A stretch of 64,000 bases of DNA, from positions 186,001 through 250,000 of the forward strand of contig JACONQ010000014.1 in assembly GCA_014281115.1 (NCBI GenBank), written 5' to 3'. Under the pieces are notes generated by a model. It made no database searches. It was given only the letters and a program-made list of their open reading frames with translations, and was not told where the DNA came from. This DNA comes from Laburnicola sp. R22_1. Taxonomy: Eukaryota; Ascomycota; Dothideomycetes; Pleosporales; Didymosphaeriaceae. Below are positions 11,251 to 21,438 of this stretch, one piece after another; within the stretch, counting starts at the first letter, position 1; each line of letters begins with the position of its first letter. A program made the translations under genes and the position numbers.

Positions 11251-11558
11251 CCTTCAAAGTCTTCCTGGAATGACTCCAAGAAAGCTGTCCCTTTCTGGTA
11301 TGACGCACGATACTCAGCAATAGTATATGCCGCGTACGATTGCATTTCCAACTGAGAAGGATTGTTTGCCATGTTGATCTCATCATTCCAATACACAGGT
11401 CTTGTTCCCTTGCGCAGTGTTTCCTCTGATATTCCTGTTCCTTTGACATACCGATCGTACGGTCCGGTATACTCAGGCACATCAGTGTTGTCTTGTGAGG
11501 CGATGGGGACTTCGTGCGAGGCGGTGGAGGCTTCTTGCGAGGTGGTAGGGGTAGCCAT
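11223..11558 (-). CDS. Small ORF ahead of Gag-Pol
   Basis: 111 codons starting MATPTTSQEAS, the first good ORF after the leader repeats of the retrotransposon RNA. It ends 28 nt inside the start of Gag-Pol in another frame, at the shared bases GGATGGGAAGAA. I do not recognise a domain; it is acidic and polar. It may be the N-terminal part of Gag joined to the long ORF by a +1 shift, or a separate leader protein. The tight overlap suggests translational coupling. Confidence 0.5.
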   Translation of the reverse strand: MATPTTSQEASTASHEVPIASQDNTDVPEYTGPYDRYVKGTGISEETLRKGTRPVYWNDEINMANNPSQLEMQSYAAYTIAEYRASYQKGTAFLESFQEDFEGWEEHHFWS

Positions 11559-11687
11559 TGCGTGACTGGTTCGTTCGATAGGTCGGTCGTACGGAGGGTC
11601 GCGCTTTATCGGGGTTTGTTGTTGTCTAACCGTGTCTTCGTACGGTTACTGGTGGTGTGCTTGGTGCACTATCTCCTCTTGAATCTC

Positions 11688-12030
11688 GTACAGCAGCGAC
11701 ATCTACTTACTGACTTGATAAAAGAGTTAATCTGCTATCCCTATAGATAAGGATAGGTTTTGTACGTCTCGTACAATCGCTTCCTATGTTTTGTACAGCA
11801 GCGACATCTACTTACTGACTCCACAAAGGTTTGATCTGCTATCCTCTTGCGTACGGAGGACAGGGTATAACGAAACAAATCGTACAGCTGATAACGTCTC
11901 GTACAATCGCTTCCTTTGTTTTGTACAGCAGCGACATCTACTTACTGACTCCACAAAGTTTTTGGTCTGCTATCCTCTTGCGTACGGAGGACAGGGTATG
12001 CGAAACAAATTGTATAGCTGATAACAACTT
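11688..12030 (-). repeat. Tandem repeats in the retrotransposon 5' leader
   Basis: Three copies of a unit beginning GTACAGCAGCGACATC at 11688, 11793 and 11923, spaced 105 and 130 bp. Each continues with TACTTACTGACT, CTGCTATCC and a GTACGGAGGACAGGGTAT or related segment. They lie between the 5' LTR and the first ORF, the place for packaging, dimerisation or translation signals. Each copy contains CGTACG-like sites. Confidence 0.85.
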
Positions 12031-12089
12031 GTGCGATCCGTCTTCACTCTTGCCAATTTGCAGTTGAGGGTTAGTCAACCACTAATTAG

Positions 12090-12377
12090 TGTTGAATGGG
12101 TACTCTACAGCTAGCTGTATAGACATCGAATTCTAATCCTCTATACTGGCAAGCGTGGAGGGTGTACGGGGCGATCGTACGAGGAAAGGAAATAACATAA
12201 CAGAACGACTTGGTATTGATTGCTTGTCTCTAGAGAGGGTGCGGATGGAAAGGAGAAGATCTTGCGGCGCACGGGCCGCGGCGCACGGGCATCACGTGAT
12301 CCCCACGTGATGCCATCGTGCGGCAATATTGAAACCTCAACACCCTCAGGTGCCCTTGCCCGTACGGTGTACGGACA
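12090..12377 (-). repeat. 5' LTR of the copia element
   Basis: Copy of the 288-bp LTR at 4858-5145, expected to hold the promoter for the minus-strand Gag-Pol RNA. It contains a palindromic stretch around ATCACGTGATCCCCACGTGAT. The DNA immediately inward (about 12070-12089) should hold the primer-binding site, but I could not match it to a tRNA with confidence. Confidence 0.92.
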
Positions 12378-15034
12378 TTTTTAGTATATAGTATTATGGT
12401 GGAGTGGACCCCACCATACGAGGCAGTATGGCTGAGTTACGTGGTAGCTTGGACGGAAAAACCTAGTGCCCGATCGACTCTTAGGCACCAGCAAGAGGAG
12501 GCTCTTTTACTCACCCGGCCAGTTATCTAAATAATTAACTTATCTTTCTACTAAGTCCCGATTAGGACTAGGTTCCCCCACAGTATAATACTATAAAAGA
12601 AAGCTATAAGCATACTAAAAATATATTAAAAAGTTAAAGTAGCTTAAGAATAGGTTAGGCTAGAGATAGCACATATAAATTAACTTCTTATACTATAATA
12701 AGGTAGTTAATCCTATAGTACTAATAGATACTAATACGTATTGCTTTTTATAGAGGTTAATTTAACAATACATAGATACTAAAGTTAAGAATAATAATAT
12801 AGTATAGCCTATACATAAAGTAGGATTAGTTATCTTAAAACTTAGGAGAAGATATTAGAAAAACTTTAATGCGCTTTAGTTCTAAAGCTTAGTATATATA
12901 TAATATTATATATTATTATATAGGCACTATAATATAATAAAAAAATATAGTAGTTAAATATAGTAGGGCTACTAAAAAATTAAATAAGTAGAGATAGTTT
13001 ATACTCTTACCTAGAATATTAGAAAAGTTTTTTCTAGAGAGGCTACTTAACTGTACGCAAATGTGCGCATCTGTGCGCGTTTTTATATAGGCAATTTGCT
13101 AGCACAAAAATACTTAAAAATATGTAGACATGCGTAGACTTGCGCAAATGTGTACAAATAGTCTAACTAAGTATTTTTTTTAAAGCTTTATAACTTTTTT
13201 ACTAGTAAAACTATAATTTTAATTTATAGCTTTCCCTTATAGTATTATACTATATACTAAAAGTTCTGCGATGTTTTTCTTCCTAATAATTTTAATTTTT
13301 TAATAGATTTATAGAGATAATAGTAGTCTTTAATTATTTAATTTAAAAATACTATTTTTATTACGTAATTAGTTTGTAATTAATAAAAAAACTCTTTATT
13401 TTGCTAGTTATTATATATATTACGTAATATTATTATAAAAATATATAGTACTAATAATATAGTATATAAAATTTTAAAAAGGTTTTAATAAACATAAAGT
13501 AGTTAAAAAGTTATTAAAGTTTATACCTTTTAAAATAGTGCTCTTTACTAAGCCACTAATTTTCGCCTAATCTAATTCTTTTAAATAATTATAAAACTAT
13601 ATTTTTCTATTTTTAAATCTATGTGTGTGTGGCATTAAATTAACTACCTAGAGGTAGCACGACAAAGGCTTTTATCTTAAATAACATAATAAAAAAGTAG
13701 AGCCCCCTACTTAGTAATTAAAAAGAGCATAAAAAGATAATAATAATAAAAAGGTTTAAATCTATAAAATCTAGAATTTAGGATTAGGTAGAAGTTCTAT
13801 ATAACACGCTAGTAATTAGTACTTTTATACTATTAACTAGTAATTACTATCTAGTAAGAGACTTTAACTTTATACTTTAAGAAATATTTTTCTAAAAAGC
13901 TTACTAAGCTTTTTTTAAATTCTAGCTAATTAAAAAGCTTTATTTACTAATTAATTAGCATTATTTTAATAGTATAGATACTATATATGCCCTAAGTATT
14001 CTAGATACACTAGTAGTATAAGTGCGCATTCTTACGCAATCTTACACATATATATACTAAAAAAAGTAGTATTATAGATGCGCTTAGAGCGCTTTTAGTG
14101 CGCAGGCGTATATAGAGCCGCCTAGATACCTTAGGTACGCACGCGCACTTAAAACTTTTCCTAATAAAGAGTAACTTATATATACTTATAACTAGTAGAA
14201 AAGTATAAAAGTAGTCTTTTAATAGACTTTAGTATAGTATAGTTTTTTATTTTTATTTTGCGACTAAGGGGTTTCTAATAAAAATATTATAATAATAGCA
14301 ATTATTCCTCCGACTATTATTAACATAGAAAAGCGTTTTAAGGTAGTGTTAATAAATAGTATAGTATAATAACTACCTATTATAACTAGTAACTAATAAA
14401 GTAAAACTTCTACTAATTTAATTATCTATAAGTAGTATTTTAAGAAAGAAGTAAATATTATATTACTATTTATAATTAAATAAAAATATTAATCTTAGTA
14501 TATTATAAGAGCAGTGTATAGTCTTATAAAATAAGCCTTTTAAAATTAGCTAGTATAGTTAAAAGAGATAGTTAAATTAAGACTATACTAAAATAGAGAA
14601 TAAAAAAGACCTAAAAGGCTTTTACTTATATAGTAGATAATATAAAATATAAGCCTATACTAACTATATATTAATACTAATTAAAAAGGGTCCTTTTTAT
14701 AAAGTAAAAGACGCTATTAAGGTATAAAAAAAAGGTAATAGTAAATAACTAGTAGTGAGGCAGGTATAAACAATTATAGTATTATTATATAGCTAGTATA
14801 GGCTTATACCTTTAGTTACTTTCTATATAAAAAAAGCGTCTTATATTTTTTTAAACTCTTATCTTAGTATAGTCTTATTTAACTATCTCTTTTAACTATA
14901 CTCAGCTATATCTAAGAGGCTTGCCCTATAAGGCCTGTTACCTGCCTTATATAGGCCGTACTACAGGCCGTAGTACAGCCTATACTACGATACATTGGAT
15001 ACGCTGGAGCTAATGTCCTAAAATAATTTGCTAG
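12378..15034. repeat. AT-rich RIP desert, no gene
   Basis: Mostly AT-rich relics with stops in all frames. A GC-normal island at about 12405-12530 holds an imperfect palindrome, TGGTGGAGTGGACCCCACCA. 12585-12760 and 12825-13015 match relics on the other side of the copia element. 13225-13260 holds an inverted copy of the TTTTAGTATATAGTAT repeat end. 14890-14990 has nested GGCCTG/GGCCGTACTACAGGCC repeats. No reading frame can be assigned. Confidence 0.6.
13618..13735 (+). repeat. Dispersed hairpin repeat, second copy
   Basis: Same unit as at 50-165 and 18705-19560: a short hairpin around CTACCTAGAGGTAG, an AT spacer with AAAGGCTTTTATCTTAAATAA, then GTAGAGCCCCCTACTTAGTAATTA and a tail AAAAAGAGCATAAAAA. 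The second hairpin arm keeps its pairing through compensating changes (GCAGAG/CTCTGC elsewhere, GTAGAG/CCCTAC here). Confidence 0.7.
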
Positions 15035-15199
15035 TTAGCTAATATGCTGGGGAATCTTTATGTCACAGATAAGGAGTAAGAGGAGGAAACTGCGAAGTAA
15101 ACCGGAGATTGCAGGGTCTGACCTACCGTGGACACAAGGAATGAAAGCCGTGCTGTCATGAGAGCGATGAGTTGGCGGGCATGCATATTCAAGCTCACT

Positions 15200-18100
15200 C
15201 GGACTAAAACACAACGCGAAGTGAGCGAAGTACGCCAGGTACGCCAAAATATTGATAGTAGTTACCAAAATGAACAGGTATAGTTGTCTGATGGACCCAG
15301 ATCTACTCTTCAATGTTGTCGTCTGACTCTGCCTACCACTTCAGTCAGAGGTATTGTACCTGCATCATAGCAATGTTTACGGCCATGATCGTGCAACTCA
15401 GAGTCATGTGCAAAGGGCCAACAGATTTGATAAAGAATAGCAGACTCCGTCTATCTCCAGATTGTCGCGTGGTGTCGTCTTCCTCCTCGGTGACGGTGGG
15501 TCGGGTTATCGCCATTGTCCCTGCCTCCTCTTCAGAGATAGATTCGCATTCCGCGGCAGTGTTACCGTAAGACTTCTTGTCGTCGGCAACCTCGTAGAGT
15601 TCCCGCAAGTCCACGTTTCGCTCAACGAGTTCTCGGTATGTTCCTTTTTCCGCGATCGGACCGTCAGCGATGACGATAATCTGGTCTGCATGGCGTGCAT
15701 AGTGTGTAGCATGTGTTGCTAGAATGACCATAGCACCGGTCTGTTGTAGAAGACCATTGCGGCTGAAAACCCTATCAAAAACCAGTTTCTCTGTCGTGTT
15801 GTCCAGCCCAGCGAGTGGGCATGTCATCGATCACCAGCACCGGTTTTCGAGCATAGAGAGCTCGCGCCAAAGAAAGACAATTCTTCTAGCCACCTTATAG
15901 AGATATGCCTTTTAAGCCAATCTGAGTGTGCTCGCCATGTTTCATCTCGCGCAAATCTTGTAGAAGACCACAACTCCAGAGAACCCTGCCATACCAAAGC
16001 TCGTCAAAGGTATCTTCACCGACACTCGTACAGTGGCATTTCGAAGCCATACCTGTTGATCGCAGAACGCACTGCCTGATGACGAGGGCTTGAATTGGCC
16101 AGTGGTGAAGTCCGTTTCACCTACGAGAGCGCGTAGTAACACTGACTTTCCAGAACCGACTTTGGCGACAATCATAGTAAGGGTACCAGATTTGAAGTGG
16201 GCGGATATGTCAATCAATATGGACTAGCTATCGACCGCGAAGTTGGCATTCTCCATCCAGATCGGACCATCATCCTGCGGTTTGTATTAACAGGAACCAA
16301 CTCCACGCGTTCAGTCACTAAGCTGGGGCCCAGTTTCACTGCGTCTTCTTTGGGCGCATTTTCTCCTTTGAGAAAGTTTTCGATGCGTTCAAACGAGGCG
16401 TAGCTAATTCGCAGTGTCTGGATCAGTTGAAAAACCTGCATAAGCGGTGTGGTGACCAGTCTTAGCGCAGATAAAGAGCCGTATAGGTTGTTGAAATCTA
16501 GACTGACTCCGGTTTCTTTCAAAAGTATTATTACTGCAAAGGTGACACATGTCGACACGGTCGTCAGTTGGAACATGACGTTGGAAACGAGGGTTACCCA
16601 TATGAGGAGCTTTCGGATGTGTAAGTCCATGCTGCTACCTCCACCTCGCGTTAGGTTAGCATCTGGAAGACTGTCTCGGAGAGCCCAAGCATGCGAGCTC
16701 CCTTCATGTTACCGACGACGTAGGAGATCGCTGTAACGCGTGATTCCGTGGCGGCGGCATACGCTCTTTGACGGGCTTTCATGTATGCACCCAGCCACAT
16801 ACTCAGGCCAGTGGTGATGAGGATGGTCAGGAGGGGAGCAATAAATGCTGCGCCTAAAGGACACTTTGAGCACAGTGTTCCGTCACTGTACTGAACTGAT
16901 CGCCTTACCTAAATGTGTGTACAAAATGTAAAGCGCCACGCCCGTACTTATAGACGTGGCCCAAATATCATGCATCTGGTTACAACCCTAAAGGAATTTA
17001 TCCACGTCAACGTTCCTGCTCAAGTCAGTTCAGAAGCTCACAAAGGACTAATCAACGATTGTGCAATGGGATTTCTCCTCAGTGTACCCAAACTATGTCA
17101 ATAAGACCTTCAGAATAATACAGATAATGAAATGAATGCTTTCTAATCGCAAGTGGAAACGAAGTTGCTTACATTAACACTATTGCTGTGCTCAAGGCCA
17201 CATTCTTAGAGGTAGTATGGAGCGTCTAATCATATAGTGTCGCAATTAGACAGCCCCAAAACTTGGTTAAACCGTGCCATGCTCTGCGCATACCAACTGG
17301 CAGCAATGGCGAGGAGGATATAGTTAAGAGAAAATGCAGCTATAAGTCCATAACCTTTGTTGGACGACTTGGCATCATCGTGTTCTTCAACGAAGCGAAT
17401 CATGGCCGTAAGCAAGTACGGTTGAACTAACGTTGTCGCCATTTGGATTAGTCTATAGTTATGTTAATCCTTCCGCATCTATCCTGAGCTTCTTACAAGA
17501 CGTACTTGGGGGGGACTCATAGAAGCAAATCCAGCCAGAGGACGCCGAAGACCGTCCTCAGCAAAGGGCCAGTCTTTGTCTTATCCTGCTTCGCCCATGC
17601 ATTTTGAAACACGGTCGCTCGTTGTTTCGATGCAAGATCTGCATCCATACTGTGGAGATCCTTGGGCTTAAGGATTTTGTGATAGCCATCTCTAAACAAA
17701 CCATTCAGGTATTAGAACAATCGTTTCCCGAAGAGGCCGATTGTTTCCTCTAGGGGCAGTCTACGGTCTCCGTCGAATTTGAACAGTTCGCGCTTGTCGA
17801 GGGACTCTAATAACAGAAACAGCGCTATTAGAAAGGTATGGATCGGTGCTAAAGTAACAAGCGATGTTGGGTAGTCCATCAAAACCAGCGTACGCAGTCG
17901 CACAACATCACATAGTAGCAAGATTAACAGGGATAACTGCAGCAAATGGCTCGGTCGTATAGCCCTGCTATGCTCTAGCTGCGACAGTGTCACAATAAAC
18001 AAGGAGCCAACGAACTCTAGAGAAGCTGGTGCAATAGATAGCTCCGTCTTGAACGAGTTAATCTCGCTCCATATTTCCAGGAGGAGAATCGACGAGGCAA

Positions 18101-18240
18101 CATATAGAGTACCCGTCACCTGCGCTCGTCAGTCCTTCGGTATTCACTCGGTTTCCAGCCCCTATGAGAACAACTTACCGCTTTTAGAAAGCCTAGACGG
18201 GAGTGTCTGGAGACTCTGTTGCGCCGCCTTCCAAGTGTAG
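15200..18240 (-). pseudogene. Truncated, RIP-damaged ABCC (MRP-type) transporter
   Basis: Pieces of one full-size ABCC exporter can be followed leftward. An exon ends at 18180, a GTAAGT intron spans 18120-18179, and the TMD0 helices follow. Next is a linker with GLFRDGYHKILKPKDL (stop just before it, about 17710), and TMD1 (QPYLLTAMIRF near 17410, WATSISTGVALYILY near 16940, AAFIAPLLTILITTGL near 16840). NBD1 follows with Walker A KVGSGKS (about 16150) and the D-loop/H-loop region at 15827-15600 (VILATHA). The ABC signature near 15875 reads L-stop-G-G-stop. A frame shift follows the Walker B Asp, another lies near 17250, and two stops lie near 15330. TMD2 fades out and NBD2 is absent at the edge of the AT desert. 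Intact paralogue: 52085-56359. Confidence 0.85.
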
Positions 18241-18631
18241 CCAATCGGAGAGATGCCAGCAGCAGTAGTGCAGCCTGGCTTGCTCAGGAGATATCACGCG
18301 GGGACAAGTGGTGGCTCGCGCTGCCTTGGTTGACGAAGCGGGGGAAAAGATGTCCAATTGCTGACAAGCTCCCTGAGGTCATTGGTAGTGAACAGGCCAA
18401 TCCCCCACACCGCCCTTGCCTCGCTGGCATACTTCGGAGCGATGTGTGGCCTGGGATCAAAGTTCGTCGATAGCGAGGCTACCCAACTAGCCTACTAGTA
18501 GACCTTTTTCGTGCTCGCTGTGCGTCGTCCAGATGTCGTGAAGTGCATGTGGTCAGGGTCCCCGCCGCTCCGGGGCCTCGCGTCCCATCACGTGCGCGCT
18601 ACTGATCCATCCACCTGGGCATGCACCTATC

Positions 18632-19688
18632 CAGTGATGGGGGATCACTGCGCTGGCTCTTTTGTCAAGCCAATCACTTATATTATATCTTTTTCTTTAC
18701 TATTAATATGTGTTGTTAAATTATCTACCTAGGGGTAGAATAACAAAGGCTTTTATCTCAAATAATATAATTAAAAAAGCAGAGCCCCCTGCTTAGTAAC
18801 TAAAAAGAGCGTAAAAACTATTAATATAAATTATATACTTATTTAGTTTTATTAGTAGTTTTATAGCTAAAATTTTACTAAAATTTTAATTATAAAAGTA
18901 TATTAGAAAGAGAAATATTATAGACCTTTTAGTATATAGTATAATGCTATAAGAGAAAGCTATAAGCATATTAAAAATATGTGGCGTTAATTTATCTACC
19001 TAGGGTAGGATAAAAAAGGCTTTTATTTTAAATAATATAATAAAACAAGTAGAGCCTTCTACTTAGTAATTAAAAAGAGTGTGAAATATTATAAATATAA
19101 AAGGTCTATAAAAAACTAAAATAATTATTTAAGAAATAAAAAATAAAAAATAAGTAATTACTTATAAAAAGAAGTAGCTATTTTTATTATTATTAAATAA
19201 TTTATGTGTGGCGTTATTTTATATATCTAGAGGTAGGATAACAAAGGCTTTTATCTTAAATAATATAACAAAAAAAGCAGAGCCCTCTGCTTAGTAATTA
19301 AAAAGGCGTATTAAATAATTTATATATATTATTAATTAACTACCTAGAAGTAAAATAATAAAGGCTTTTATCTTAAATAATATAATAAAAAAGCAGAGCC
19401 CCTACTTAGTAATTAAAAGAGTATAGAAAATAATTTATATATATTGTTAAATTAACTACTTAAAAGTAGAATAATAAAGATTTTTATTTTAAATAATTTT
19501 TAAAAAAAGCGGAGCCCCTACTTAGTAATTAAAAAGAGTATAAGATAATATATATCTTTTCTAAATTTTAAAATATTAAATTTTGTTTTAAATATTGTAT
19601 TTACTATTAATATAATACATTAAAAGGCAGAGAGGTATTAGTAAGCAGACTTGGTAAAAGAGCCAGGTCAGTGATCCCCCCATCACTG
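18632..19688. mobile_element. hAT-like non-autonomous DNA transposon (MITE type)
   Basis: The ends are inverted: CAGTGATGGGGGATCACTG at 18632 faces its complement ending at 19688, followed inward by CTGGCTCTTTT on both sides. The flanks are CACCTATC (18624-18631) and CACCTATG (19689-19696), an 8-bp target duplication with one mismatch. That duplication and the CAGTG terminus are hAT features. The 1057-bp interior has no ORF and consists largely of five copies of the dispersed hairpin repeat, plus one fragment (about 18920-18975) of the TTTTAGTATATAGTAT repeat. Confidence 0.8.
18705..19560 (+). repeat. Five head-to-tail copies of the hairpin repeat
   Basis: Copies lie at about 18705-18815, 18975-19085, 19203-19312, 19318-19425 and 19440-19552. 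Each has the CTACCTAGGGGTAG-like hairpin, AAAGGCTTTTAT, then AGCAGAGCCC...CTGCTTAGTAATTAAAAAGAG. Divergence between copies is mostly transitions. The spacing is irregular, so this is not a clean satellite. Confidence 0.75.
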
Positions 19689-19912
19689 CACCTATGCACG
19701 AATTCCGCTCGTCCGCGAAAAGAACAGCGTCACCAGCGTGTAGCCAACATCACACATTCCACATCACACCATCCTCCCTCCCCCGAACAACAAAACAAAA
19801 AAGCCTCCGTATGTATGCTATGAAGGGCAAAGGCTATCTTCGGCTGACACAAGGGAGCGAGCGAGCCGCCGACGCATAGGCCGGCCCCCGCATTCACACT
19901 CACCGCCAACGA

Positions 19913-20283
19913 TATGTCCAGCATTCGCTATGCGCCTTCATCCAGCTCGCCAGAAAGGCAATCTTGTAGTACAGAAGTCCGTCCTGCTGACTGCCCCAGT
20001 CCTGCCGCGACGCAATGTCAGATGTGAGGATTCCACGGCCACAGAGCAGCGAGCCTGCAACGTGGGCTGTTGGGTGAAAGGATGACCTCCGCGCTACGCC
20101 TTCAGGCGCAGCCTTGATGCGCATCAGGCGGAGACATATCACGCCTGAGATGATAGCGTCTAGTGCTAAGTGCGTTTTCCTTGTCCACCCGCGTCTCTCA
20201 TGCATAACGAAGTCCGCTTCTTCCGTCGTTGGCTCGCTCTTGACACTAGAACCGCGCATGCCCGATCCTCTAGCTTCACTCAA
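19913..20283 (-). CDS. Possible hypothetical gene, 5' exon only
   Basis: An open frame from ATG at 20283 runs about 123 codons to a good splice donor (GTGAGT, 19912 downward). I see no recognisable domain; it has mixed composition with several Trp and His near the end (CWTYRW). No convincing second exon is found before the hAT-like element at 19688. Insertion of that element may have removed the rest, or the ORF may be chance. A plus-strand ORF of 256 codons (20114-20884) overlaps it but is Pro/Ser/His-rich low complexity and looks like a shadow. Confidence 0.25.
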
Positions 20284-21081
20284 TCAAACTATCGCGCATT
20301 CGTCGCCCCTGCAACTTGATCCACCCTTTCATGCGAAAACTTCAAAGAACCCCCTCTCCCCGGTTTTTCTTTTTGGTCTGTCCCACACAATTCCACAACA
20401 CATCTCCACTCCGCCACGTCAAACGCCCCAGTTCTCAACCCCGCCAAGCGAGCGATCACCAACAAAGGATTTCATAACACCCCCCATAACACAACACAAT
20501 CTCCCGGCCCAGCTTTCGCAACCCCATCTGGCACGAATTCATACACCTATACGTACCTGTCAAAACAACAAGCCCGCGAGCACCCGTGCCAAGGAAGAAT
20601 TCAGCCAACAATCATATCGCGTGGTTAGCAGATACACGATCCACGTCCGGCGATCTCCCTACGCCGCATTAACAGTGTGCCGGATAGCCTACTGCGACAT
20701 CCCGCGCGTCCACCCAAGGCTCCATCTCGCTGTGGCCACCGGGATTCCACGCCTAGCCCCCCCTCGATTACGCACAGTCTCAGGAAGGAAATATAAGCTG
20801 ATACTGAACCTCCGCTTTGTTTTCTCCCCACGCCTTCCGCTTTCCAATCGATCTGGTCATCTGATCTATCACCTATCGCACTAGTCCTCTTTCAACTCTG
20901 TGCCACGGGATTACGGTAGCTAACGTCTGCGACGCATCTCGCTCCTACCAACACGCCGGTATAAGTCTGATTTGTAAAGCGCCTGAACCCCTTCTTGGTC
21001 GGATCGTATATCACGCTCCTCCCTTCTCTCTATCGACCTCACCAACCTCGATCAATCTCCAAAACAACCCCGATTCCGACA

Positions 21082-21438
21082 ATGTCTTCCCCTCACCACA
21101 TCCCCTTCCCGCGGGCCTTCCTCTCTCTCAACACCGTGTCCCAGAAAAACGTCAAGCCTACCGACCCAGTCGTTATGGCGGCCGCCGAGCCTGACGTGTC
21201 CGCTCATGCATTTCTTTCCAACCGGCCAGCCGCCATCCCCCGCCACGCCTCAGTCTCATCTGTGGGCAGCGTCGAGAGCGTTACGAGCACGGCATCTGCA
21301 CCCGTCAACGAAGCTCCCTCCCCCAAGCCTGCTCTCGTACAATTCCTATCACTCAACACAAAGTATGCAGCTCCCCCGGCGTCTGCCAAGGAGATGAGTG
21401 AGGCCGAGAAGCACGGCTTCCTCTCGAACAGGCACTAA
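21082..21438 (+). CDS. Small protein with repeated FLSLNT / FLSNR motifs
   Basis: 118 residues from the ATG in ACAATGTCTTCC; an in-frame ATG 29 codons upstream (20995) is possible but lies in what looks like 5' UTR. The sequence has an internal duplication: FLSLNT appears near residues 13 and 88, each followed later by FLSNR (AHAFLSNR, and GFLSNRH at the extreme C-terminus). A Ser/Val/Ala-rich linker lies between. There is no signal peptide or membrane segment. The ordered short motifs suggest a peptide-binding or regulatory protein. I do not know the family. A CT-rich promoter stretch precedes it. Confidence 0.6.
   Translation: MSSPHHIPFPRAFLSLNTVSQKNVKPTDPVVMAAAEPDVSAHAFLSNRPAAIPRHASVSSVGSVESVTSTASAPVNEAPSPKPALVQFLSLNTKYAAPPASAKEMSEAEKHGFLSNRH

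Larger units (their letters stand above)
5146..12089. other. Array of CGTACG-type palindromes spread through the copia element
   Basis: By eye about 45 exact CGTACG sites fall between 4945 and 12365 (examples 5129, 5471, 6817, 7561, 7954, 9313, 10240, 11055, 11982), usually as YCGTACGR. A comparable number of CGTGCG or CGCACG variants, one transition away, are present. A 6-mer is expected about twice in this length. The sites occur in LTRs, leader, antisense gene and Gag-Pol, and inside Gag-Pol in all three reading frames (read as Ser-Tyr-Glu, Val-Arg or Arg-Thr). No codon pair or peptide repeat therefore explains them. I noticed fewer than a dozen in the other 56 kb. Confidence 0.85.
4858..12377 (-). 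mobile_element. Ty1/copia LTR retrotransposon, apparently intact
   Basis: Two equal 288-bp LTRs (4858-5145 and 12090-12377) enclose a 1580-codon Gag-Pol read on the minus strand. A 5-bp TTTTT flanks both ends (4853-4857 and 12378-12382). Joining the flanks rebuilds a sequence also found uninterrupted near 18922-18950, a paralogous empty site. The element is GC-balanced and its long ORF is open, whereas the surroundings are RIP-ruined, so it arrived recently or escaped RIP. It carries an antisense gene (5793-6287), leader tandem repeats (11688-12030) and a remarkable density of CGTACG-type palindromes. Confidence 0.95.

Noticed and set aside
12050..12089. Primer-binding site next to the 5' LTR
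   Set aside because: Expected here, but I could not match the sequence to a tRNA 3' end or internal half with confidence.
20114..20884. 256-codon plus-strand ORF
   Set aside because: Low-complexity Pro/Ser/His-rich sequence with no domain, overlapping a better minus candidate and in promoter-like DNA.
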